From Antennarius striatus (Eukaryota; Chordata; Actinopteri; Lophiiformes; Antennariidae): DNA of 64,000 nucleotides. The first letter of the stretch is position 1. Every line of letters starts with the position of its first letter. Shown here one piece after another: positions 13,751 through 41,450 of the stretch. The notes under the pieces were generated by a model, which saw nothing but the letters and a program-made list of their open reading frames with translations, did no database searches and was not told the DNA's origin. The position numbers and the translations under genes are program-made. Location: positions 7,061,001-7,125,000 of the forward strand of contig NC_090797.1 in assembly GCF_040054535.1 (NCBI RefSeq), read 5' to 3'.

Positions 13751-13981
13751 TCATTTTGAAGAAGTCTCTTGATATTTAGGAGGGTAATCCATTTTTCGTT
13801 CGGGCTGGGGGTCCTCAGAACCGGATCTCGACTCGTTACCCAAGAAGGTCCAAAAAGAGTAACGAGAAGACAGGCCAGTTAGCATTCTAGACGTTATGTT
13901 AGCAGTAGGTGGTTGGTAAAAATACGCATCAAAGCTATTTTGATCACCTGTCGCCTGTGGTTTTCTAATTTCCCTTTTCAT
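13751..13981 (-). CDS. possible small single-exon gene, 76 residues, unknown function
   Basis: An open frame of 76 codons begins with MKREIRKPQATG and ends with KYQETSSK before a stop. An in-frame TAA lies 33 bases upstream of the ATG, so the start is bounded. A perfect AATAAA (13693-13688 on the minus strand) lies 58 bases after the stop, and a full CRE palindrome lies 145 bases upstream of the ATG. The protein is hydrophilic and rich in Ser, Pro, Arg and aromatic residues (SRYSFWTFLG in the middle). It has no signal peptide, no membrane segment and no domain I recognise. A chance ORF is the main alternative: 76 codons is not exceptional in 64 kb. Confidence 0.3.
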   Translation of the reverse strand: MKREIRKPQATGDQNSFDAYFYQPPTANITSRMLTGLSSRYSFWTFLGNESRSGSEDPQPERKMDYPPKYQETSSK

Positions 13982-14125
13982 TGTGCTTGAATTATATTGG
14001 TTCAGTTACCAACCTGGACGAATTTTTCTCCATATGGGAACAAAAAAGTTCATTCAGGTTATTGTCAAAAGGATTTTAAGGCTATTTAGCTGTGAATCGG
14101 TTAGAAACGTCACCTGTGACTTGAC

Positions 14126-14133
14126 TGACGTCA
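14126..14133. promoter_or_regulatory. CRE palindrome TGACGTCA
   Basis: A full consensus CREB/ATF site, followed by a TGACGT half-site near 14172. It is upstream of the 76-residue minus-strand ORF and would suit a promoter for it. Confidence 0.4.
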
Positions 14134-14139
14134 CAACAT

Positions 14140-15945
14140 TTTGCCGTAATTGAAGGATGAGGGGACTTCAGTGACGTTTAAAATCTTTACAGGTGAACTT
14201 CATGTGACCAAAAGCCAATGTAGGAGTTATACAATTTTTGTGTGTTATACCCACCAATGTTGTTGGCTTTTGTTTCAATAAAATGTTTAAGATTAAGAAA
14301 TCGCCATTGCATGTTTTTACTTAGTAATATTATATAAAAGTAGGGCAACTAACGTTAACTTTACATTTTTCATAAATTTCACCCCCCAAAAAAATTAACT
14401 ATAAAATCCCTTTAGAAGTGATATATACTAAAAGCTAAATAATAGAGTTAAATCAGTTGTTTGAATTGGTTTTGGCGAAAGAAAAACTATGTTATTTAAT
14501 TAGTTTTATTTACACGCAATCTTTGAAATGCAGAAACAAAACGCAATGCATCAACAGTGTCACAGTTAGCCAGTGTTTGTATTTAAATCATGAGCCATTT
14601 AAATCTGAAAAAAAATTAAAAAAAATAGCAAGAACCAACTCACAAAACACAAAAGCTGAAGGAGCTGCATATAAAAGCAAAAAGAGATCCTGTACGGTGA
14701 CTACTATAACAAACCCTGCCTGCGGGCCAGCTCGTGTCTTCAATGACTTGACATGCAAAGAGTTCAAAAGGTAAAGCGTAGTGTTAGTGAAAGGGAGGAA
14801 ACCATTTTTTAAAATTATTTCCATGTGTTTTGATGATGTGAAACACCTCGTCATGGTTTGATTGATCAGTCACTCGCAGGTCATGTGCACAACAAGTCAA
14901 CCTGAGCAAAGCTTTCAAGTCTCACTGTCCAAAGAGTGGCCTTAAAGCTACATGGCAACACTTGCCTGGGTGTCATTAATATGTATAAAATGTCTGTTCA
15001 ACAGCGGTGTTGTACAGAATGTTTACTGCACAATACTGAGCCAGAAGTGTGTTAAATAGTAGGAGGGGGGGCAATACTTAATGTGTCAGAAGTAGTACAA
15101 GTGATTCTTAGAAGGTACGACTTACTGCTTAAAGCACAGCTTACGATTACACCATGACAACCTCGACCAGGAAATTGTTTTTTTTGAAGCGATGAAAAAC
15201 AGAAACCCCAGAGCACGAGGTGAATGTTAGACTTGAGTGATCTCTGATATCGTCCTGTATGCATCCATGATGTGGCTGGTGGTTAATCAAAGGTTATGTC
15301 CATGGCATCATTCCCTGAGAGGTAAGGACTGCGCAATCCGAGCAGAACAAATATCACTGGTATTTTTTTTTTTTTGCCAACAAAACCACAAACCTCACTC
15401 ATCCCACTTTAGGTTCAACAAATATTCATATCTTCTGAATGCATTGACTACTTTGGATCAACCACAGTGGTTCAGAATACCTTTTTTGCTAAACGGGCAC
15501 TAGCTGAAAAAGCTCAGGTACAGATAAGGAACTTGACTTTTCTCAACCAAATCTTGTTTCATTTCAGACTAAGCCCAACATCTTGGCTACAGGGAGAAGA
15601 GGAAACCAGAAGAGACGAGAACCAATTCAGGATCTATTTGACTGGGTAAACGGCCAGACAGAATAAAAAGGTAATAAAAGATTTGTAGGTAAATTGTTAC
15701 TCAGGAGATGACCACAAACATCCACATTTACAAAAAGTATGTCTTGGGAAAAAAAAAAACCCTAGAAAGGAGAAACCCCTGGGAATAGAGGTTTTAGGGT
15801 CCAAATATAATAAAAATCATTCTCTTTCAATTAATAAATACATCATTCAGAGTCCATAAAAATAAAATTAAAAAAAAAAATTAACATCACAGATAAAACA
15901 AATAAATTAAGCTAGAAATTGTGCGAGTCATTTAGCAACTCAAGG
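14140..15945. other. intergenic stretch without supported gene
   Basis: AT-rich sequence with A and T runs (for example 15361-15374 and 15868-15880). Open frames up to about 105 codons (14457-14774 plus) match no known family and lack splice or start context. If the kdm7a transcript uses a polyadenylation site further left than 15947, part of this stretch would be its 3' UTR. Confidence 0.5.
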
Positions 15946-15946
15946 T

Positions 15947-16901
15947 TTTATTTTGAGACCTGAGCGAATGACTCGTAATTCCTATTTTAACCCAGTTCAG
16001 AGAGGCAGAACTTAGGACAACTCCTTTCAGGTGAGCACAGACACTCCAGCTCCCCTCTAATCAAACAGAGCAGATTTTAGAGAGCAGTTTGCACTAAACT
16101 ACAAAAATTCACCAATTTCATACAGAAGAATTAGGGGAAGAACTCCCCAAAAGCACTGCCTCTCATACTGTCTTCTCCTCAGTAATTATTGCTGGTGTGA
16201 TTGAGATAAAAAGGGGGGCTCAGGAAGAGAGGTGAGGGCTGGAGGGGACAAGCATGAGTGGAGAAAAGTACAAACAATAAGCACCATTTCGAAATTTCAG
16301 TTCTCCTCCTTAGCACCTCGTTTCCCCCCGTCAGGGTCAGAGGAAAGAAAGACCCTGGTAGGGATTCCGCTTCTTTACGTTTGCTCCTCCATCCTCTTCA
16401 GCTCGTCAGATGGCCATGGAGAAAAGATTGAGGGGAGGGCAGGGGGGCGCATTCATCGGAGGAAATATTAGTAAAGGTGATGCAGATGATGTTGGCATCA
16501 GAAGTTCCCCAGCAAAGCAAGCAGTTGTTTGGTAGACATCCTATGTCTCCTGTGTTCATTTAAATGTCTGCAGGAGTTTTTCCGCTTTTCCCTGCATCAC
16601 ATTTCAAGCATCTCCGCTTCCCATGGCTCCTATTCTGTTTTGTTCTTGAGTGTGCTTGTAGTGAAGTTGTGCATTTGCTTATTTTCAAATCCAATACCCT
16701 GTCTCCTAAGCATGCACAGTGAACTTTTTTTTTTCATGTTTTTTTTTTTTTTTTAATGACTTGATTCGTTGAGTTGTGGCCGTCTCTAAGCGGTGTGTTC
16801 TTTTCGTCCATATTTCAACAGGACTGTGTCTGGTAACAAATTCTCAAATGTTTTTTTTTCTTCAAAGACAAATCCTTGTTCATCACTGAAGATTTGGAAT
16901 G
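15947..16901 (-). other. kdm7a: probable kdm7a 3' UTR
   Basis: This follows the kdm7a stop codon on the minus strand. The first good AATAAA I see is at 15952-15947, giving a 3' UTR of about 0.95 kb. The T runs at 16723-16755 read as A runs in the transcript. Use of this particular signal is inferred; a longer 3' UTR is possible. Confidence 0.4.
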
Positions 16902-34499
<17,598 letters not shown>

Positions 34500-34510
<11 letters not shown>

Positions 34511-34640
34511 CTTCCTTCTGTCCCCAAACAACGCAGGAATGAAGCGGGGCGGGGATTTAACCCACCTCCCGGAAACACCCGAAGACGAGCCGAGCACACA
34601 CGAGGTGACATTTTAAGGCAATCCCACCTCTGACGTCAAT
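34500..34640 (-). promoter_or_regulatory. kdm7a: kdm7a promoter and start region
   Basis: The start codon sits in AAGATGGCGGC, a YY1 site of the kind placed just downstream of many transcription starts. A full CRE (TGACGTCA) is at 34631-34638, about 120 bases upstream of the ATG. The segment is CpG-rich relative to its flanks. A second in-frame ATG at 34597 would add 29 residues. It lies close to the CRE, and I consider it less likely to be used. Confidence 0.55.
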
Positions 34641-36340
34641 TTCCAAATTACTCATTTATATCCGGTGGTGTAGGCGCCCCAACTTTTTTCCAACAAAGGA
34701 ATGATATGATGTGATTGGTTCAGGCATTTTCTTATTGTTCTAAATTGATCAACTAAATAAAATCTCAAAGAGTTGTCAGATAATTTGTTTCTATCAAATT
34801 TAACCTCTTCAAGAAGTTTATCCAAATGTCAATATATATCAATATCACATACATAAATGATAGCGTCACTGTACATAACTATGCACACACATTTAAATAT
34901 TTATTGCGAGAAAAAAGGTCATAAAGATGTTATTTTTATGTTGTAATTTTATTCCCAATTACTATAATTGGGACTAAAAACAGTTTTTGCTGAGTGATTT
35001 GACAAAATGTTGTCAAAACACGTGTACTAAGTGTAACACAGTTCACCCTTCTTCTGAAAGTGCAGGATCAGCACTGACCAACCAGGATTCCAGAAACGCA
35101 GCTGGTTCGACATAAAGACATAAAATAGATAATTCCGACAGACAAACGAGAGCTGCTTTGTCAGCAGAATATCTTCAGCTTCTTGGAGAGTTTTTATTCA
35201 ATCTGTTGTCACAGCTCTTCCTGGCGAGTAGGTTCCTCTATTCACATCCTTAGCCTAAAGCACATACTGCAGCAAAGCCTAAAAAATCACAAGACAACAT
35301 GCACTACTGGTATGTCTCCATAGAAGGTGTCTGACATGCCCTACGTGATTGTGTGGTGAATAGCAATGGGACCACCGACCTAAAGCTTGATCTGTGAGCT
35401 GACAGCACCCATCCCCCCACACGCCCATCTGTGCTGCTCTGCATGGGCAAGTAGACACTGTGCATGTTGAAACTGAGAATTTACTGCATAGGCAAGACAC
35501 GTGGGGTTCATCCAGTTTATTGTCAAAGGTTCATGTCAAGTTTTTTCTTTGCTGCAAACGCAACCTGCAGCAAGATGCAATCATCTTCTTTGTCCTCGGG
35601 TGATAACAGTGGCATGCACCGCTGGGATGTAGATCATCATCATGCGTTCACATCAAGGTTTCCCTCTTGTCAACCTGGAAAAAGATCTTCGTGCATGGTG
35701 TGCATATCCAGCATAATCCGAATAATGGACCCATGTATGTGGATGAAGTGCTTTCGGATCTCCAGCACCGTTGATGAATGGCAGTAGAAAACTTCTCTGC
35801 TTACGAAGTGTAGACAGACCGGTGTAAACAACCCCGAAAACAATTCTTTAATACCCCTAATAAGGAATTATTGATTGGATATGGATTCCTGATTTAAAAT
35901 GAAACGCATCATTGCAAGTGAAGAAACGTCTGTTCTTTTATATGAAAGCATGAAATACAAGAGAAAGGCGGAATAATTTTAAAACAAATTCTGCTTTGAT
36001 AACTTTGATATGACCGGCAAGCCTAGTGCTAGTGCTAATGCATATTAAAGTATTGCTGCTAGTATAAACATTTTTACACGAGAGAAGGTGAAAAAATTAA
36101 GAGCGAAAAGTGACCAAGTGATTCGTTTCTTATCTTTTTAATTAATTAATAAATTAAATAGAGTCTGCGTTCAGTGTTTGTGTTTTCTTCACGTGTCTTT
36201 CAGTTTTAATGTCAATATTCCTCATCTAATAAATTCGTCTTCTCAAATTTAAGTTTTAATCGTGGAGCACATTTTCAGTATTAAAGCGCCCCCTGCTGTC
36301 TAAACTGTAACATTGTACGCCTCGCATTCACAATGCGAGG
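34641..36340. other. kdm7a-ergic2 divergent spacer
   Basis: The intergenic sequence between two head-to-head promoters. I see no supported gene. Open frames up to 107 codons (35464-35787 plus) match nothing and have no support. A CTCF-like GCGCCCCCTGCTGTC lies at 36286-36300. Confidence 0.6.
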
Positions 36341-36341
36341 C
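36319..36341. repeat. 10-bp inverted repeat beside ergic2 promoter
   Basis: GCCTCGCATT (36319-36328) and AATGCGAGGC (36332-36341) form perfect arms around a 3-base centre, 17 bases before the ergic2 CRE. It could be a binding site for a dimeric factor or a small hairpin. Confidence 0.6.
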
Positions 36342-36357
36342 GCACGTATGTGCGTGA

Positions 36358-36365
36358 TGACGTCA
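36358..36365. promoter_or_regulatory. ergic2: CRE palindrome at ergic2 promoter
   Basis: TGACGTCA lies about 160 bases upstream of the inferred first-exon donor of ergic2 and fits a CREB/ATF-driven promoter. Confidence 0.5.
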
Positions 36366-36389
36366 TGATTTATCCGAACAAGGAAGAAG

Positions 36390-36519
36390 CTGTTCTCGTT
36401 AGCGCCATACAGTAGATGAATCAAGGTGCGCTAGGAAATCAGGTATCATTTAAACGGCTGCTCTAAGTGGTGGAATATGAATTTGTGGGAGGCTGTACCG
36501 CGACTTTGATTCTCCAGAG
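36390..36519 (+). other. ergic2: ergic2 non-coding exon 1
   Basis: The sequence downstream of the CRE ends at CTCCAGAG before GTAAAATT, a usable donor with last exon base 36519. It joins naturally to the exon containing the ergic2 ATG at 37334. The start coordinate is approximate. Confidence 0.5.
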
Positions 36520-36886
36520 GTAAAATTAATACAATTAATACATATTATTATTATTGGAGTGACTGTAAAGGTTAACCTGAGGCTTTGAGGAGATGGTTTA
36601 GTAGATTTATTTCCTCACTTTTTTATTTATTTTTTATTTTTAGCGCAGTGTGTGCATTTATTGTGCTGCTTGTTTAAACTCATGAACAAAATCTGCTCTA
36701 AAAGTATTCTGTGGGTTGTGGAACAGTATAAAAAATACTGTTATAAGCGTACAATTCCGATAATTCAATGTAATAACCATTGTAACACCTTTACATTCTT
36801 TAACATAAACTGCAAATCAGTGTATTTAGTCTGGCCTTTATACAGGTATTAATAATTTAATATATTGGTTTGTACACCTATCTATC

Positions 36887-36893
<7 letters not shown>

Positions 36894-36942
<49 letters not shown>
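36894..36942. repeat. TTA trinucleotide microsatellite
   Basis: About 16 TTA units within the first intron of ergic2. Confidence 0.9.
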
Positions 36943-36943
<1 letters not shown>

Positions 36944-37005
36944 GATATACTGTAGTATATATGTAAAATGAAGATTTATTTATTATTTTATTTAACCTTT
37001 ATTTA

Positions 37006-37010
<5 letters not shown>

Positions 37011-37047
<37 letters not shown>
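37011..37047. repeat. AG dinucleotide microsatellite
   Basis: A perfect AG run next to TTTATTTAACCTTTATTTAA, a motif often found next to fish repeat elements. It is in ergic2 intron 1. Confidence 0.85.
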
Positions 37048-37049
<2 letters not shown>

Positions 37050-37333
37050 CATGCAGTACTTGGTAAACAATGTAGTGTTTAGCATTGAACCAGTAAAGTT
37101 ACTAATGAATGAAATCAAAAACCATGAGTATTGTCAAATAAAATGATATTCAAAATGATCTGACACCATTTTACTATATATTATACGTTATTCCTTTTGC
37201 GTAATATTTTGCTGAATTTCATGATCAGTTTGGTAAATGTACATTTGTCTTCTTTTTAAAACATTAAGCTCACCATTTTTGTGTTGTTTATATGTAATGA
37301 AGAAAGTGGAGCGGGACGGCCGTGTTTCTGAAG

Positions 37334-40300
37334 ATGAGGCGTCTGCCTCGTAGGAAAACCATCAACTTGGTGAGGGAGCTGGACGCCTTCCCCAAGGTGT
37401 CAGAAAGCTACGTGGAGACGTCAGCCTCTGGTGGAACAGGTGGGCGCTTAGATATCACTCCTCTACTTTTACAGAGCAGCAACCAACCCCATGTTTCTCC
37501 ATCCACAGTGTCCCTGATAGCGTTTAGCGCCATGATCCTTCTGGCTATCTTAGAGTTCTTTGTTTATAGAGACACCTGGATGAAGTATGAGTATGAAGTT
37601 GACAAGGATTTTTCCAGGTAACTAGATAAAATAGTTGTTATTGCATGAGAAATCTTCTCCAAAAATATTTGTCTTCCTTTACCTTCCCTTCATTCTTTCA
37701 TTTTAAGTATATGGGAGGAAATTCAAATTACTGCCTTTTTTCTCCCATTTACAGTAAATTAAGAATAAATCTTGACATTACGGTTGCAATGAAGTGCCAG
37801 CGTGAGTACTCATCCTCAGAGATAACTTACTAACCATAGGTGCGTCAGATACTGCAGTGATTATGTGAGATTCTTTTTGCTCTGTGACTTCAGATGTTGG
37901 AGCAGATATTCTGGACCTGGCTGAGACCATGATCATGTCCAACGGCCTCCAGTACGAGTCTGTAAGTAAAGCAGGTTCCCAAACTTTAGATCACATCTAA
38001 ATCTGTGTTAAACTTTTATATTTGTGGAACACAAGAGCCATTAAAAGAATTCTTTGCATTACTTTTAATTAATATCTCTTTTCAGGTTGTTTTTGACTTG
38101 ACTCCACAACAGAGACTGTGGCAAAGGTGAGTTCATGAAGTCACACAGGTGGCACGACACTGTGCTTCTCATCTCTGACAGTTGTTCTCTTCCCCTTTTT
38201 ATAATTGTAAGACCATAAAAAGTGTGTTTAAAGCAATAAAACTAGGAAGAAACACTAGTTTTGCTGACGTGGCCTTTATCTGTTGAGCCTGAAAACTATG
38301 TCGAAAAACTGGAACGGTTTCTTGGTAATAAGGTCGACTCACTTCCTCTACCTGAAGCACTCGTAATATGTCTGACGTGTGTCTAACCTGTGTTCTGCTC
38401 TCAGGACGTTGTCTCTCATACAGAACAGACTCAGAGAGGAACATGCTCTCCAAGAAGTCCTTTACAAAACCCTCCTGAAAGGAGGTCCCACTGCTCTGCC
38501 GCCACGGTCAGTTTCACTCACTCAAACAAAATACGTACTGTCTTTTTGTGCGATAGGGGGGAATAGTACGGTAATAGTGGGGATTAAAGTCTAAGGCCTG
38601 ACCTGAACGAACCCAGTAAGTCAGCTGCTGCTGAAGTGGTTCCATGGAGGTCAAAGCGAGTTCGTGCAGCCAGACTAATTCGAGCCAGATTCTGGTATTT
38701 CAGATGCGTGCCTGTGCACGCGGCTGCCGAGCAGCCCGAGAGATTGGATATGGATCCGATTGTTCCACTGCAGCAAACAGCTGTGATGACAAAAACAGCA
38801 GCTACACCACACAGCAGAGACTATTAGGAATCTGGTAAAGCAATCGCACAATTAACCTATCCTGGATCGGGTTAGTATCCAGGCGTTAGTTGGTATCTGA
38901 TCTTAAACTGTTTTGGAACCTAATCAAATGAGAACTTGTCAGACTGATCTGAACAAACCTCGGTTATCAGATCAAATCTTAACGGAATAACATCCAGTTC
39001 CTCGTAAAAACATACCCAAAACACAATTAAATTTTGCTTGTCTCTTTTGTTTGTGTGTGGGTAGGGAGGATGTTGCCGTGGAGCCACTCAGTGCTTGTAG
39101 GATACACGGGCATGCCTATGTCAACAAGGTGGCCGGAAACCTGCACATCACTGTGGGAAAGTAAGAAACTGTCTGACACACAGACTGGAAGGCTTTCAGC
39201 ACTGCAATGAATGTCATACTATGCCTTTGAAAAAACATTAAAGTTAAATAAACTTATCCAGCTGTTGTCTCTCTTTTGTCTCTTTCAGGCCCATTCACCA
39301 TCCTCAGGGTCATGCCCACATTGCTGCTTTTGTGAGCCATGACAGTAGGTTTATTACATCCCGCGAAGGGGATGTATTGTAATTGTCAGTGTTTGTGTGT
39401 TTTTTCCATCCATCCGTTCGTTTGTCCGTTAATAATGTCCACCAAATATCTTCACAACCGTTACAGATAGAAAGATGAAACGAAAAGCACATTACTCAGG
39501 CGGCAAAGGGGGAGAAAATGAGATCTTGACCTTGAGAAAACTACCTGTAGATCAAGGTCAAATTTCAACTTTTGTACACTCAGGAACCGGATAAGATAGA
39601 AAGACGAGGGAGAAGGCCAGTGTGAGTAAGACCATAGATCAAAGCTAGTGCTTTGATTTACCTATCCACTAGTTTTGATCTATGGTCTTACTCACACTGG
39701 CCTTCTCCATATGCACTAGTCTATATGCACTAGTCAGGTATTACTTTCAGGGTACCCTGACCTACTATGAAAGTATGTCAGGGTAAGTTGTTGGATGTTG
39801 CAGTCTCTGACTGCCTTGTTGAACTTGTGGTTGCTCTCGACTTCTCATTACAGCGTACAATTTCTCCCACCGAATAGACCATTTATCTTTTGGGGAGGAG
39901 GTATCAGGTATCATCAATCCTCTGGACGGCACAGAGAAAATCACCTTTAACAGTAAGTTAACATTATTTGTCAAGAGATAAGAAATGATGAAGCACTTAA
40001 TTTAATGATTTCCCAGCACAGCTCATTCAGACTGTTTTTTTTAACAGAATTAGTGAGGTCACATTGGAGCTTTCACGAGTTCTTCATGGCTCTGTGTAGA
40101 TAGGTTGTTAAATAGGCATTATTACTGAAATTTTGTTTCATTTGCAACTCTGGGAAGAAGTTTATTCAGATTAATTTTGAGTTCTGCCTGGTGTAGTCGT
40201 TAGATTTCTGCTGTTTGAAAATGATGTAAAAACCTAAAATGTAGGTATTTCCACACATTTCTTCTGTATTTTATGACAGATAACCAGATGTTCCAGTACT

Positions 40301-41086
40301 TCATAACAGTGGTTCCAACCAGACTGAACACATACAAGATCTCCACAGACACACACCAGTTTTCTGTAACGGAGAGGGTGAGTAAAAAATCCTTAAAACC
40401 CAATGATACGCTTCACAAACCCACCAGTAATAAACCAGGGGAATCAACAGTAGGGATGAAGGATGAAGAGACGTTTGGGTAACAACGCTCACCACCACCC
40501 TGTCGCTTTCCAGGAGCGGGTGATAAACCATGCGGCGGGCAGTCACGGCGTCTCGGGGATCTTTGTGAAGTACGACACCAGTTCTCTGATGGTGACGGTC
40601 AGCGAGCAGCACATGCCGCTGTGGCAGTTTCTGGTGCGCCTGTGTGGCATCATCGGGGGCGTATTCTCCACGACAGGCACGTCTTTTGTGTCCACCTACA
40701 ACTATTTTTATTTCGGCATTTGCTTATTTTAACATCAAGTCATACGCCGCTTGGATTCTGGATCTTTATATTCAATAAATATTGATCTTGATGTTGTTTT
40801 ACATATAATTGATCCAAACATTCCTCTTTAAAGGCATGCTGCACAGGCTTGTCGGATTCTGTTTTGACGTAATTTGCTGTCGTTTCAAACTCGGAGTGTA
40901 TCGACCAAGACAGGTGAGTCATACGCAGGTCATCTCCATTACCACGAAACAGCCTTTCTTCAAAATAGACTTAATTATTATGTTGATTTAATAGATTATC
41001 TGTGTGCATTCCAGGGCGTGCTGCTACACAACCAGATGAACAACCACCAGACTCCATTGTTGCCTGAAAATGTCCCTCAGGAGTAG
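37334..41086 (+). CDS. ergic2: ergic2, ER-Golgi intermediate compartment protein 2
   Basis: Orthologue of yeast Erv41. It cycles between ER and Golgi with its ERGIC3/Erv46 and ERGIC1 partners as a cargo receptor. There are 13 coding exons: 37334-37439, 37509-37617, 37755-37801, 37894-37961, 38086-38126, 38405-38506, 39065-39160, 39289-39344, 39854-39952, 40280-40377, 40514-40676, 40834-40913, 41015-41086. They sum to 1137 bases, 378 residues plus stop (human 377). It begins MRRLPRRKTINLVRELDAF. A first membrane segment (VSLIAFSAMILLAILEFFVY) falls near residues 36-55. A lumenal domain with the conserved CRIHGHAYVNKVAGNLHITV and SHRIDHLSFGE blocks follows. A second membrane segment (LVRLCGIIGGVFSTTG) lies near the C-terminus. 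All introns are GT-AG except intron 12 (40677-40833), which reads GC-AG. The gene diverges from kdm7a and converges on the FAR gene. Confidence 0.97.
39354..39825 (+). mobile_element. dispersed repeat copy 1 in ergic2 intron
   Basis: It starts TTACATCCCGCGAAGGGGAT and contains CACCAAATATCTTCACAACC, AAAGCACATTACTC and GTTGCAGTCTCTGAC. The same blocks occur in reverse orientation at 47930-48431. The middle (about 39600-39735) differs from copy 2 and contains the hairpin described separately. It begins 10 bases after the exon donor at 39345. No coding capacity. The transposon class is unknown to me. Confidence 0.75.
39609..39708. repeat. 42-bp inverted repeat (hairpin) in ergic2 intron
   Basis: Arms 39609-39650 and 39667-39708 are complementary over 42 bases with one mismatch (position 36 of the left arm) and a 16-base loop. 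The outermost 35 base pairs are perfect. It lies 145 bases before the next ergic2 exon. CACTAGT in the right arm recurs in two ATATGCACTAGT copies immediately downstream (39709-39720 and 39723-39734). Confidence 0.9.
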
Positions 41087-41450
41087 CTCTTTTTTCCAGC
41101 TTTTGTCCGTCAAACCTTTGATTGTTCCCTCTGTGGTTGATGGCAAGGCGCTGACCTGACAGGACCCGTTATGAGGGAATAGTTTCACTTCTCTCATCTC
41201 AGCTGGAGAGAAAGTTTCATCCCGAGAGGACGTCCCCTTGTATTTAAAAGTTGTTTGTGATTGTTTTTTTGTTTTTTTTTTTAATTGTCTTTTCTACAGT
41301 GAAATGTAAAGCTGTTGTTTGAACACTGTGCTGTAGTGCAATGTGCATCAGATGCTTCTGTTTAACAAAAATGAATGCCATCATCGTTCTTACCATTTAA
41401 ATACCTGATTGTTGATCATCCCTTCATTAAAATGTAGACATCCATCACAT
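41087..41450 (+). terminator. ergic2: ergic2 3' UTR and polyadenylation signal
   Basis: After the TAG stop, an ATTAAA variant signal is at 41426-41431, giving a 3' UTR of about 360 bases. A T-run lies at 41264-41282. There is no AATAAA between the stop and this site. Confidence 0.5.

Noticed and set aside
36890..37047. Possible tandem array or CRISPR-like repeat
   Set aside because: Simple TTA and AG microsatellites in a vertebrate intron. There are no spacers and no prokaryotic context.
38636..38838. Overlapping open frames in ergic2 intron 7
   Set aside because: They break the conserved ERGIC2 sequence between LPPR and EDVAVEP and have no similarity, so they are intronic.
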